Assembly: GCF_021343995.1 (NCBI RefSeq)
Contig: NZ_JAJTTE010000021.1
Location: forward strand, 1 to 64,000
DNA: 64,000 bases
DNA from: Pseudonocardia terrae
Lineage (GTDB): Bacteria > Actinomycetota > Actinomycetes > Mycobacteriales > Pseudonocardiaceae
Reading direction: 5' to 3'
Shown: piece after piece, positions 43,671 to 51,834 of the stretch
Layout: the number at the start of each line of letters is the position of its first letter
How positions within the stretch are numbered: the stretch's first letter is position 1
Translations under genes and position numbers: made by a program
Notes under the pieces: model-generated
The model's input: only the letters and a program-made list of their open reading frames with translations
Databases searched by the model: none
What the model was told of the DNA's origin: nothing

Positions 43671-45710
43671 GTGATCGACCGCGAGGGGCCGGCGTCGCCC
43701 GCGCCGCACCCCGGCGCGGCGGCGGATCCCGACGCCCGCCGCCGTCGTCCCGACGCCGAGCGGCGCCGCGCGGCGTCCGCCTGCCTGCGGTCCCTCCTGC
43801 CCGACCTGCGGCCCGAGGCCGAGGAGGCGCTCGGCCGGGCCGAGGCCGTCGCGTTCCTGGCCCGTCTCGAGCTCTGGTTCCCCGACCTGCACCTGCCGCT
43901 CGACGCCCTCTTCGGCGACCGGCACGACACCGACGCCCTCGCCGCCCGCCTGGTCCGCGACGCCCTCGCCGCCGCGGCGGCCCGGCCGGCGCCGATGCGC
44001 GATCTGGATCGCCGCCGCGAGGTGCATCCGCGCTGGTACCAGGACCCGCGGATGGTCGGCTACGTCGCCTACACCGACCGGTTCGCCGGCACGCTGCGCG
44101 GACTGCACGCCCGTCTCGACCACCTCGCCGAGCTGGGCGTGACCTACCTGCACCTCATGCCGCTGCTGCGCCCCCGGCAGGGGGAGAACGACGGCGGGTA
44201 CGCCGTGGCCGACTACGGCGCCGTCGACCCCCGGCTCGGCACCCTCGGCGACCTGGAGGAGCTCGCCGGCGCGCTGCGGGCGCGGGGGATGAGCCTGTGC
44301 GTGGACCTGGTCCTCAACCACACCGCCCGCGAGCACCCGTGGGCGCGCGGCTGGCTCGCGGGCGACCCGCGGTACGCCGGCTTCTACACCGCCTTCCCCG
44401 ACCGGACCCTGCCCGACGCCTACGAGGCGACCATCCCCGACGTCTTCCCCGACCGGGCGCCCGGCTCGTTCACGTGGGTGCCCGAGGCCCGCGACGGAGC
44501 GGGGGGCTGGGTGTGGACGACCTTCTGGGACTACCAGTGGGACCTCGACCACGAGAACCCCGAGGTCTTCGCGGCGATGCTCGGGACCGTGCTCGCGTTG
44601 GCCGACCGCGGCGTCGAGATCTTCCGGATGGACGCGGTGCCGTTCATGGGCAAGCGGCTGGGCACCAACTGCCAGAACCAGCCCGAGGTGCACGACATCC
44701 TGCAGGCCCTGCACGCGGCGGTGAAGCTCGCCGCCCCGGCGACCGTGTTCAAGGCCGAGGCGATCGTCGCGCCGGAGGACCTCGTGCCCTACCTCGGCGG
44801 ACACCCCCGGCACCGGCCCGAGTGCGAGCTGGCCTACCACAACCAGCTGATGGTGCTGCTCTGGTCGTGCCTGGCGACGAAGGACGCGCGGCTCGCGGTG
44901 CAGGCGTTGCGACGCATGGACCCGATCCCGCTGGAGGCCTCCTGGGCCACCTACGTGCGATGCCACGACGACATCGGCTGGGCGGTCAGCGACGTCGACG
45001 CCGCCGCCGTCGGCTGGACCGGGCCGGCGCACCGGCGTTTCCTCAACGACTTCTACTCCGGCCGCTTCCCAGGTTCCTTCGCCCGCGGCGCGCTGTTCCA
45101 GGAGAACCCGGAGACCGGCGACGCCCGGATCTCCGGCAGCGCGGCCTCCCTCTGCGGGATCGAGCAGGCCCTCGACGTCGGCGACGGCGGCGCGCTCGAG
45201 GCCGGCATCCGGCGCCTCGTGCTGCTCTACGCGGTCGTCTACGCCTACGGCGGCGTGCCCCTGCTGTACATGGGCGACGAGCTCGCCCTCCGCAACGACC
45301 ACTCCTACCTCGCCGACCCCGCCCTCGCCGCCGACAACCGCTGGATGCACCGGCCCTGGCTCGACGCCGGCGCCTTCGCCCGGCGGCACGACACCACCTC
45401 CGTGGAGGGCCGGGTGTCCGGCTGGCTGCGCCGACTCGCCGCCACCCGCGCCGAGTTGCTCGCCCTGCACGCCGGCGCCCCCGCCGAGGTGCTCGTGCTC
45501 GACGACCCGCACGTCCTCGCCTGGCGCCGCCGCCACCCCCGCAGCGGCACCTTCCTCGGGCTGGCCAACTTCGCCGAGCACCCCGCCTCGGTCGACGCGG
45601 GCCTGGTCGCGGGGCTCGACACGGTGCTCGCCCCGGACGGGCCGGTCCAGGTCCACGGGGGCCGCGCCCACCTCCCCGCCCTGAGCTTCGCCTGGCTCGC
45701 CGAACCCTGA
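43671..45710 (+). CDS. Amylosucrase/sucrose-hydrolase-like GH13 enzyme
   Basis: GH13 subfamily-4-like protein of 679 residues. An N-terminal helical region (about 20-110) precedes the barrel. Signatures are RQGENDGGYAVADYGAVDP, EIFRMDAVPFMGKRLGT (nucleophile Asp), VFKAEAIVAPED (acid/base Glu) and VRCHDDIGWAV. Amylosucrases split sucrose and build alpha-1,4-glucan; hydrolases release the sugars. GTG 43671 follows AGGA with normal spacing. An alpha-glucan enzyme (25.7 kb) is elsewhere in the window. Confidence 0.9.
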   Translation: MIDREGPASPAPHPGAAADPDARRRRPDAERRRAASACLRSLLPDLRPEAEEALGRAEAVAFLARLELWFPDLHLPLDALFGDRHDTDALAARLVRDALAAAAARPAPMRDLDRRREVHPRWYQDPRMVGYVAYTDRFAGTLRGLHARLDHLAELGVTYLHLMPLLRPRQGENDGGYAVADYGAVDPRLGTLGDLEELAGALRARGMSLCVDLVLNHTAREHPWARGWLAGDPRYAGFYTAFPDRTLPDAYEATIPDVFPDRAPGSFTWVPEARDGAGGWVWTTFWDYQWDLDHENPEVFAAMLGTVLALADRGVEIFRMDAVPFMGKRLGTNCQNQPEVHDILQALHAAVKLAAPATVFKAEAIVAPEDLVPYLGGHPRHRPECELAYHNQLMVLLWSCLATKDARLAVQALRRMDPIPLEASWATYVRCHDDIGWAVSDVDAAAVGWTGPAHRRFLNDFYSGRFPGSFARGALFQENPETGDARISGSAASLCGIEQALDVGDGGALEAGIRRLVLLYAVVYAYGGVPLLYMGDELALRNDHSYLADPALAADNRWMHRPWLDAGAFARRHDTTSVEGRVSGWLRRLAATRAELLALHAGAPAEVLVLDDPHVLAWRRRHPRSGTFLGLANFAEHPASVDAGLVAGLDTVLAPDGPVQVHGGRAHLPALSFAWLAEP

Positions 45711-45735
45711 GCGGGAGCGGTCCGCGGCGCGGTCC

Positions 45736-45800
45736 ATGATCACTGCTCGTGGACGGAGAGGGCCGATTTCCGACTTTTCTGCTCCAGGTTCGGCGATCAC
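45736..45800. repeat. Palindromic repeat copy 5
   Basis: Bounded by ATGATCAC and GATCAC; GTGGACGGAGAGGGCCGATTT on the left, more diverged right arm. Confidence 0.78.
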
Positions 45801-45845
45801 GAGGAGCAGCGCGACCGCAGCGGTGATCATTGTGGCGCTCTGCCC

Positions 45846-45909
45846 GTGATCATTGTTCGGGACCGATTTCCGCCAGAGGCGGCACTTCTCCGTCCCGAAT
45901 GGCGATCAT
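45846..45909. repeat. Palindromic repeat copy 6
   Basis: Bounded by GTGATCATT and GATCATT; arms TTCGGGAC and GTCCCGAA pair; centre ACCGATTTCCGCC is altered. A half copy precedes it at about 45822. Confidence 0.75.
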
Positions 45910-45937
45910 TCGAGGAATGGCGGGCTCGGTCCCCGAC

Positions 45938-46001
45938 ATGATCGCCGGTCGTGGAGGGAGAGGGTCGATTTCCGACCTTCCCCGTCCATGACCAGCGATC
46001 A
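45938..46001. repeat. Palindromic repeat copy 7
   Basis: Bounded by ATGATCGCC and GCGATCAA; centre AGGGTCGATTTCCGACC with arms GTGGAGGG and CCCGTCCA. Confidence 0.8.
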
Positions 46002-46203
46002 AGAGCTGGTCTCGCCCGGCCGCCGATCGCCGCCGTCGGCACACCCAAGACCGCGGGCCGGGGAGGACGACGTCGGCGACGGCCGAGCCGAAGGAGCCGG
46101 GCCGTGGCCGCGATTCGTCACCGCACGCGATTCCTGCACGACCACGCGTGACGGGATCTCCACTTCTTCCGAAGCTGTACCCCGTTCTGGCCTTTTGGTG
46201 CGG

Positions 46204-46225
46204 CCGATCTCCTCGGGAGGATCGG
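46204..46225 (+). promoter_or_regulatory. Hairpin covering the AlaRS-like ribosome-binding site
   Basis: CCGATC pairs with GATCGG, continued by three pairs around a single bulged G. The Shine-Dalgarno GGGAGG lies inside, so folding would hide it. No T-box T-loop motif was found upstream. Confidence 0.4.
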
Positions 46226-46228
46226 GGA

Positions 46229-47632
46229 ATGGACGCACAGGACATCCGCCGGGCATTCCTCGACATGCTCCGCCAGGACGGCCACGCGGTCGTGACGCGC
46301 GCGCCGATCGTCCTGCGCGACGACCCCACGACCCTGTTCACCGGGTCCGGGATGCAACCGCTGTTGCCGTACCTGCTCGGGGCCGAGCACCCGCAGGGCG
46401 CCCGCCTCGCCGACGTCCAGCCGTGCCTGCGCGCCCAGGACATGGACGAGGTCGGCGACAACCGGCACACCACGTTCTTCGAGATGCTCGGGAACTGGAG
46501 CCTCGGTGACTACGGCAAGGCGGAGCAGATCCCGCGGGTGTTCCGTTTCCTGGTCGACGTCGTGGGCCTCGACCCGAACCGGCTCTACGTGACGTGTTTC
46601 CTCGGTGATCCGGTGCACGGGGTCCCGCGCGACGAGGAGAGCGCCGAGATCTGGGAGCGGCTCTTCGCCGAGCGCGGCATCGAGTGCCGGCGCATCGACC
46701 TCGGCACCGAGGAGTACGGCAACGAGCACGGCAACCAGGGGGCCCGCATCGCGTTCTACGGCGACAAGAACTGGTGGAGCCGCTTCGGCGCCCCGGACGA
46801 CATGCCCGTCGGCGACCCGGGCGGTCCCGACTCCGAGGTCTTCTACTACTTCCCGCAGGTCGAGCACGACACCCGCTACGGCCGGTTCCCGCACCAGAAC
46901 TCCGACGGCGGTCAGTACCTGGAGATCGGCAACTCGGTCTTCATGACCTTCCGCAGGACGGAGACCGGTGTCGCCGAGCTCCCCAAGCACAACGTCGACT
47001 TCGGCGGCGGGCTCGAGCGCATCGCCGCGGCGTCGCTCGACGACCCCGACGTCTATCGGGTCAGCCTGCTGTGGCCGATCGTCGAGAAGCTGCAACAGAT
47101 GTCCGGGAAGGCCTACGACGGCGGCGCCCCGGAGATCGTCCACGCCATGCGGGTGGTGGCCGACCACCTCCGTGGTGCCGCCTTCCTGGCCGCCGACGGG
47201 GTGAAGCCCGGGAACAGCAAGCAGGGCTACGTGATGCGTCGGCTGGTCCGCCGGGCACTGCGCTTCGGCCTGGAGCTCGAGCTCACCGAGGGCGTGGCCG
47301 TCGAGCTGGTCCCGATCGTCGGCAAGCTGTTCGCCGACGTCTACCCCGAGGTGGCCGAGCAGGAGGAGCGGATCGTCGCGGTCCTGCAGAAGGAGGAGCG
47401 GCAGTTCGCGCGAACCCTGCGCAAGGGGCTGTCGATGCTGCGCCGGCTGCACCGTCAGGGCGAGGTCGTGACCGGTGAGCACCTGTTCGAGCTGCACGAC
47501 ACCTTCGGCATGCCTCTCGAGCTCAGCCTCGAGGAGGCGGAGCGCAAGGGCTACGCGCTGGCCGCGGACTGGCGCCCGGTGTTCGACGGCCTGATGGAGG
47601 CCCAGCGGGACCGCTCGCGCGCGGCCGTCTGA
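46229..47632 (+). CDS. Alanyl-tRNA synthetase-like protein without editing domain
   Basis: A 467-residue protein covering only the class II catalytic core and the tRNA-recognition domain of AlaRS. Motif 2 region HTTFFEMLGNWSLGDYGK, the aminoacyl-pocket segment YLEIGNSVFMTF and motif 3 VDFGGGLERIAAA are intact. It ends just after GEHLFELHDTFGMPLELS, where the editing domain starts in full AlaRS (about 875 residues). This equals the E. coli fragment 1-461, known to be active on tRNA(Ala) and minihelices. The GNWSLGDY wording recalls Patescibacteria-type AlaRS (recollection). ATG 46229 follows CGGGAGG. It converges on an aminoacyl-lipid operon and a mini-tRNA. Confidence 0.9.
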   Translation: MDAQDIRRAFLDMLRQDGHAVVTRAPIVLRDDPTTLFTGSGMQPLLPYLLGAEHPQGARLADVQPCLRAQDMDEVGDNRHTTFFEMLGNWSLGDYGKAEQIPRVFRFLVDVVGLDPNRLYVTCFLGDPVHGVPRDEESAEIWERLFAERGIECRRIDLGTEEYGNEHGNQGARIAFYGDKNWWSRFGAPDDMPVGDPGGPDSEVFYYFPQVEHDTRYGRFPHQNSDGGQYLEIGNSVFMTFRRTETGVAELPKHNVDFGGGLERIAAASLDDPDVYRVSLLWPIVEKLQQMSGKAYDGGAPEIVHAMRVVADHLRGAAFLAADGVKPGNSKQGYVMRRLVRRALRFGLELELTEGVAVELVPIVGKLFADVYPEVAEQEERIVAVLQKEERQFARTLRKGLSMLRRLHRQGEVVTGEHLFELHDTFGMPLELSLEEAERKGYALAADWRPVFDGLMEAQRDRSRAAV

Positions 47633-47739
47633 CCCTGCCGCTCCGGACCGGGCCCGGCACCGCGACCGGGCCCGGCACCGCGACCGGGCACCGCACCGCG
47701 ACCGAGCGCCTGGACCGCGACGGAGCCCCCGGAACGCGA

Positions 47740-47774
47740 CCGGGGGCCGATCGCGTATGGCGATCGGCCCCCGG
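47740..47774. terminator. Strong bidirectional hairpin terminator
   Basis: A perfect 15-bp stem (47740-47754 with 47760-47774) and the loop GTATG. It follows the AlaRS-like gene on the plus strand and the mini-tRNA 3' end by nine bases on the minus strand. Confidence 0.85.
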
Positions 47775-47782
47775 CCGGACGT

Positions 47783-47836
47783 TGGTGGAGGACACAGGAA
47801 TTGAACCTGACAGGGCGCCCCAAGTGCGCATCCCCC
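47783..47836 (-). ncRNA. Candidate miniature tRNA(Ala)-like RNA with G3:U70 and encoded CCA
   Basis: Read on the minus strand from 47836. Acceptor strand GGGGGAU (47836-47830) pairs over all seven positions with GUCCUCC (47793-47787): five Watson-Crick pairs, a G3:U70 wobble and a terminal U:G. A73 and CCA follow (47786-47783). A 4-bp arm GCGC/GCGC with loop ACUUGGG (47829-47815) replaces the D and anticodon arms. Then a T-arm CAGG-UUCAAUU-CCUG (47809-47795). G3:U70 plus A73 are the established AlaRS identity elements. Total 54 nt. It follows the lipid-aminoacylation operon and precedes a terminator. Not a decoding tRNA by its shape; function inferred. Confidence 0.65.
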
Positions 47837-47925
47837 GTGCGGAAGGAAAGCTAGCGCGTCCTTTCCGTCACCACAAGACCCCGCCTCCGCGGATCATCGC
47901 CGAACACGCAGGAAATCGACCTTCC

Positions 47926-50238
47926 TCAGTGCTGCGGAGGCTCCTTGTCGCCCCCGGAGAAACCCGCCGCGAGCAGCTGCCGAGGCGTCGCGTCGGGGAG
48001 ATACGCACGCGTGAGAGCGATTCCGATACGGGGGAGGTCCGCCTCGTCACGGAATGCGAGGTGCACCGGTTCGTAGCGCGGCGAGAACTTGGCCTTGAAC
48101 GCGTGCAGGGAACGGAAACCGTAGAACGGTTCGAGCGCTCCGCCGAGCTTGTCGAGCAGCCGGTCGGTGCGGTCGAGCTCGGCCTCGTACTCGCCACGGG
48201 CCAGCGGGGCCCCGGAGAGCGAGATGAACTCGTAGCCCTCCTGGCCGAAGGTGAGGCAGGCCGAGGCGATCATGAACTCCATGGCCGAGCGGAACCCGTC
48301 CGTCCGGCGCCGCATGACGTCGAGGGTCCAGCCGCGGACCCGGCCGCCCTCGGCGTGGACGGGCAGCCAGGACGTGACGCCGTGGATGCTGCCGCCGGCG
48401 TCGATCGCCAGCCCGACCTTCACCGCCGGGTCCAGCGCCTCGTCGACGCCGCCGAGGGTGAAGCCCATCTCCGGCAGCCCCTTGTCGCCCACCCACTCCT
48501 CGGAGATCGCCCGGACCTGGGCGAGGACGGCGAAGGGCTGCTCGGCGAGGGTGACCACCCGGAACTCGATGCCCTCGCGCCTCGCCTTGTTCAGCGCGGT
48601 GCGGATGTCCTGCCACTTCTTGCCCGTGAAGGCGATCCCGGGCAGGTCGATGAGGGTGTCCTCGGCGATCTGCACGGTGCGCCAGCCGGCGGCCCGGGCG
48701 GCCTCGGCGGCGGTGTCGGTGACCGAGAACAGGCACGGCGTGAGCCCGCCGCGCTCGGCGTCCTCGGTGAACTCGGTGACGGCCGCGGCGACGGTGCCCT
48801 GCGGGGCCACCGGGTCGGCGAGGGCGAGGGCGATCCCCGCATGCCGCTGGTAGCCCACGTAGCCGCGGCCGTCGCGCAGGAAGTAGTAGCGCATCTCCGG
48901 CCACAGCGTCATCCAGGACATCGTCGACCCGCCCACCGAGGTGAGCAGGGTCCGGGCGCGCTCGAGGGCGTCGGCCTCGCCGGCGGCGACCCCGCCCGGC
49001 ATCCGCCGTCGGATCCGGACCCGGAAGGCGCGCCGGTTGAACAGCAGGACGACCAGCTCGGCGATCCACAGCACCCCGGTGCCGAGGGTGATCGCCTCGT
49101 CGGTCACCACCCCGCCCACCAGCAGGATGACCACGGCGGCCACCGCGACCAGCGCGTTCAGCACGCCGAGGACGACGGTGACCCACCACGCCCACCGCTT
49201 GCCCAGCCGCAGGGCGTTGGCGACGATCCCGACGATCACGATGTCGATCAGCACGTCGAGCAGCGACGTCGTCTCCCCGGCGGTCTCGCCGAAGGGGCCG
49301 CGGCCGGGGAACAGCAGCACCACGAGCTCGGTCAGCGCGATCGCGACGAGCCCGGCGAAGGCCAGCAGCCGCGTCTCCCGCCGGGTCTGCGGCCCGAAGC
49401 CGGGCTCCACCCCGAACAGCCGCTGGCCCACCACGAACCCGGTCGTGACGGCGACGAGGTGGGCGACGTCGGAGAGTGTGCCCTCGAACAGGAAGGCCAC
49501 CAGGACGGAGAAGCCGAGCAGCGCCCGGATCCGCAGCCGCCACGGCGACCGGAGGGCGGCCGTGGTGACCGCGAGGACGGTGAGTGCGCCGGTGGTGAAC
49601 CCGGCGTCGCGCACGGTGACCAGGTGCACCGCCCAGGGCCACGACGTGTGCGCCAGGGCCCAGATCAGCAGCGACGCCACCAGCACGCCGCCGATCTCGC
49701 CGGCGAGCGCGGCGACCGCCACGACCCTCGTCCCCATCCGGATCTCGCACGCGCCCACCACGATCGCGAACAGCAGCAGCCCGCTGACGTACTGGCCGGG
49801 TGTGATGGCGAAGAACCAGCCGGTGAACAGGGTCCAGACCCGGCCCTCCTGCAGCGCGGGCACGCCGTAGGCGACCTGCGGGAACCAGCCCTCCTGCCAG
49901 AGCGGGCGCCAGATCGTGCGCCCCACCAGCCCGACGAGCAGGGTGACCGCGACCACGGTGATCGTGAACGGGGTCCGGCGCCAGGCGTGGGGGAGGGCCG
50001 CGGTCAGCCGGGAGGCCCAGACCTCGAAGGGCGCCGTCCGGCCGGCCGCCACGGGCAGCAGGGCCGACGCCGGCGGCGCGGAGGCCGCCGTGACGGGTGC
50101 GGTGGGCGGCGGGCCGGGGGCCTTGGCTGGTTTCCCGCCGGCGCGTTTCCCGGCGGGACGTTCGGTGGCCGGCGCCTCGACGGGCGGCGCGGTCGACGCC
50201 CGCAGCTCGGTCGTCGGCCCGACGTTCGGTGCGCTCAC
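47926..50238 (-). CDS. MprF-type aminoacyl-phosphatidylglycerol synthase (AlpS-like)
   Basis: A 770-residue membrane enzyme. After a Pro/Ala-rich start, about eleven hydrophobic helices (residues 70-420) form a rhomboid-like and flippase-like membrane part. The cytoplasmic DUF2156/LPG-synthase domain follows (about 440-760): RYYFLRDGRGYVGYQRHAG, GFRSAMEFMIASACLTFG and FYGFRSLHAFKAKFSPRYEP. Such enzymes move Ala or Lys from aminoacyl-tRNA to phosphatidylglycerol or diacylglycerol, lowering envelope negative charge. GTG 50238 overlaps the hydrolase stop by four bases. The mini-tRNA begins 90 bases after its stop. Confidence 0.88.
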   Translation of the reverse strand: MSAPNVGPTTELRASTAPPVEAPATERPAGKRAGGKPAKAPGPPPTAPVTAASAPPASALLPVAAGRTAPFEVWASRLTAALPHAWRRTPFTITVVAVTLLVGLVGRTIWRPLWQEGWFPQVAYGVPALQEGRVWTLFTGWFFAITPGQYVSGLLLFAIVVGACEIRMGTRVVAVAALAGEIGGVLVASLLIWALAHTSWPWAVHLVTVRDAGFTTGALTVLAVTTAALRSPWRLRIRALLGFSVLVAFLFEGTLSDVAHLVAVTTGFVVGQRLFGVEPGFGPQTRRETRLLAFAGLVAIALTELVVLLFPGRGPFGETAGETTSLLDVLIDIVIVGIVANALRLGKRWAWWVTVVLGVLNALVAVAAVVILLVGGVVTDEAITLGTGVLWIAELVVLLFNRRAFRVRIRRRMPGGVAAGEADALERARTLLTSVGGSTMSWMTLWPEMRYYFLRDGRGYVGYQRHAGIALALADPVAPQGTVAAAVTEFTEDAERGGLTPCLFSVTDTAAEAARAAGWRTVQIAEDTLIDLPGIAFTGKKWQDIRTALNKARREGIEFRVVTLAEQPFAVLAQVRAISEEWVGDKGLPEMGFTLGGVDEALDPAVKVGLAIDAGGSIHGVTSWLPVHAEGGRVRGWTLDVMRRRTDGFRSAMEFMIASACLTFGQEGYEFISLSGAPLARGEYEAELDRTDRLLDKLGGALEPFYGFRSLHAFKAKFSPRYEPVHLAFRDEADLPRIGIALTRAYLPDATPRQLLAAGFSGGDKEPPQH

Positions 50239-51518
50239 CCGACCGTCGCCGTCAGTCCGAGTCGTGGACCCAGGAAGTCCATCGCCGGCGGGAGCGACGC
50301 GTGCGGCACCCCCCACGAGTGCCCCTGGCCCGGGACGACCTGGGTCCGCACCGTCATCCCGGCCCGCTGCGCCGCCGTCGAGACCTCGGTCTGCCATGCC
50401 CCCACCTCCGGTTCGTCCGCACCGCAGGCGAAGTAGCCCCAGACCTCGGGGTAGCGCCGCTGCGCGAGCAGGGTCAGCGGCGTGAGCGCGTCGAACGCCG
50501 CGGTGTCGCCGTGGAACGCGATCGCGATCGTCTGCGTCCGGTCGGCGCTGATCGCGGGCTCGCGCTCGCCCGCCATGTCGACGAAGTTCGGGTACAGGTC
50601 CGGGTGCCGGGTGGCCATCTGGATCGCGCAGGTGCCGCCGAAGGACCAGCCGCCGAAGGCCCAGTGCGCGTGGTTCGCGTCGATCCCCAGGTTGCCCTCG
50701 ATCCAGCGCGGCACGTCGACCGACAGGTAGGTGTCGGCCTTGGCGACGTCCGAGTCCATGCACATGGTGTTGTCCCCGTCCGCCCCGTTCGGGTCGACGA
50801 CGACGGTCACCGGCGCGAGCCCGCCGTGCCGCTGCGCGACGTCGTCCATCACGGTCTGCAGCGTGCCGCCGACGACCCAGTCCTCCGGACCGCCCGGCTG
50901 GCCGGCGACGAGGACGAGCACGGGCAGCAGCGGCGCGTTAGGGGAGTTGTAGGCCGCGGGGAGGTAGAGCTGGGCGTCCCGGCCGGTGAACCCGCTGACG
51001 GTGCCGGGGATCGGGGAGGTCTCGATGCTCGACGCGCCGGTGGCCGGGCCCTTCCAGCGTGTGGCGACCGGGGTGGTCATCGACCGGGAGGGGGCGCCGT
51101 GCCCGCCGGTGAAGGACCGCTCGTCGGTGCCGGCCAGCGCGGCGAGGGTCGGGTACTGCTCGTAGTAGACGTTCACCTGCGACGCCGCCGCCACCACGAC
51201 GAGCAGCCCGCACACGAGCGCGAGGACCTTCCGGCCGGGGCGGGTGCCGAACAGCGAGCCGAGCGCGAGCACCACCCCGCCGGACCCGATCGCGACCCAG
51301 AGCAACACCTGCCGGGGGAGGGGCTCGGGCACGAGCGCCAGCTGGTTCACGACCAGCAGGTTCAGCCCGGCGAACACCAGGGCTGCGACGAGGACGGCCA
51401 CGACCGCCGCGGCCACCGCGCCGCGCCCCCACCGCGTGAGCAACCCGAACGCCGCGAGTCCGCCCACGGCCAGCAGCACGATCGGCAACCACCCGTCGAC
51501 GAGCGAGAGACCGCCCAC
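50235..51518 (-). CDS. Membrane-anchored alpha/beta hydrolase (aminoacyl-lipid hydrolase-like)
   Basis: A 427-residue protein. Four membrane helices (about 10-125) lead to an extracytoplasmic esterase-D-like hydrolase. Nucleophile Ser lies in GGWSFGGT, the His in GQGHSWGVPHA, and an Asp in the FACGADEPE segment is the likely third residue. Actinobacterial enzymes of this arrangement encoded next to MprF/AlpS hydrolyse alanylated lipids, so a deacylase reversing the partner's reaction is the best inference. GTG 51518 follows GGGAGGAG. Translationally coupled to the synthase. Confidence 0.85.
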   Translation of the reverse strand: MGGLSLVDGWLPIVLLAVGGLAAFGLLTRWGRGAVAAAVVAVLVAALVFAGLNLLVVNQLALVPEPLPRQVLLWVAIGSGGVVLALGSLFGTRPGRKVLALVCGLLVVVAAASQVNVYYEQYPTLAALAGTDERSFTGGHGAPSRSMTTPVATRWKGPATGASSIETSPIPGTVSGFTGRDAQLYLPAAYNSPNAPLLPVLVLVAGQPGGPEDWVVGGTLQTVMDDVAQRHGGLAPVTVVVDPNGADGDNTMCMDSDVAKADTYLSVDVPRWIEGNLGIDANHAHWAFGGWSFGGTCAIQMATRHPDLYPNFVDMAGEREPAISADRTQTIAIAFHGDTAAFDALTPLTLLAQRRYPEVWGYFACGADEPEVGAWQTEVSTAAQRAGMTVRTQVVPGQGHSWGVPHASLPPAMDFLGPRLGLTATVG

Positions 51519-51834
51519 CGCGCTCCTCCCACCGCCCCGACGACCACCTCGTGATCGTCCCGGTGATCGTCGTCCGGTTCGTCACGGCTGGCCGGGTCGT
51601 TACGGTCCAGGGTGGACCGGCCACCGTCCGGCACCGGAATTCACCCGCCCGGGTGTGCGCGACCGGCGTCCGTGGCACGCGGCCGACCTCGGCGGACGAC
51701 GCGCGACGAGCGCCGGGCACGGCGTCCGCGCGAGGCGGTGCCCGTTTCGTCGCGGGGCCACCGGGTACCGCCGACCTCGACCGTGTCTGTCCGTCGACAG
51801 GGCCCGCCCCGCGGCGCCCGGAACGGAGGAACCC
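51519..51834. promoter_or_regulatory. Divergent promoter region
   Basis: 316 bases between the lipid-hydrolase operon and the Vms1-like gene. Holds one SigB/F-type promoter facing the latter; no clear promoter for the operon was resolved. Confidence 0.5.
51744..51768 (+). promoter_or_regulatory. SigB/SigF-type promoter of the Vms1-like gene
   Basis: GTTT (51744-51747), 15 bases, GGGTAC (51763-51768), 66 bases before the GTG. One of the best matches in the window. Confidence 0.78.

Larger units (their letters stand above)
45711..46228. other. Repeat-rich intergenic region before the AlaRS-like gene
   Basis: 518 bases with no gene but three palindromic repeats of the 29.9-30.5 kb family, then about 220 bases of leader to the AlaRS-like start. 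Confidence 0.6.

Noticed and set aside
46145..46228. T-box riboswitch before the AlaRS-like gene
   Set aside because: No conserved T-box sequence or antiterminator bulge found; only a short hairpin over the ribosome-binding site.
47646..47705. 18-bp GC-rich tandem repeat after the AlaRS-like gene
   Set aside because: Two to three degenerate units of low complexity; no sign of function beyond spacing before the terminator.
47783..47888. Full-length (about 106 nt) tRNA or tRNA(Sec)/tRNA(Leu)-like gene
   Set aside because: Starting at GGAGG near 47888 gives only five acceptor pairs and no valid anticodon stem, although a D-arm-like stretch is present. The 54-nt fold pairs completely.
47783..47888. 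tmRNA 3' end
   Set aside because: No 5' partner half or tag-coding frame is present; the 3' acceptor strand does not match the usual actinobacterial tmRNA.
47782..50436. 884-residue open frame opposite the MprF-type gene
   Set aside because: It is an antisense shadow caused by high GC; composition is Arg/Gly/Pro/His-rich without motifs, while the minus strand encodes a clear enzyme.
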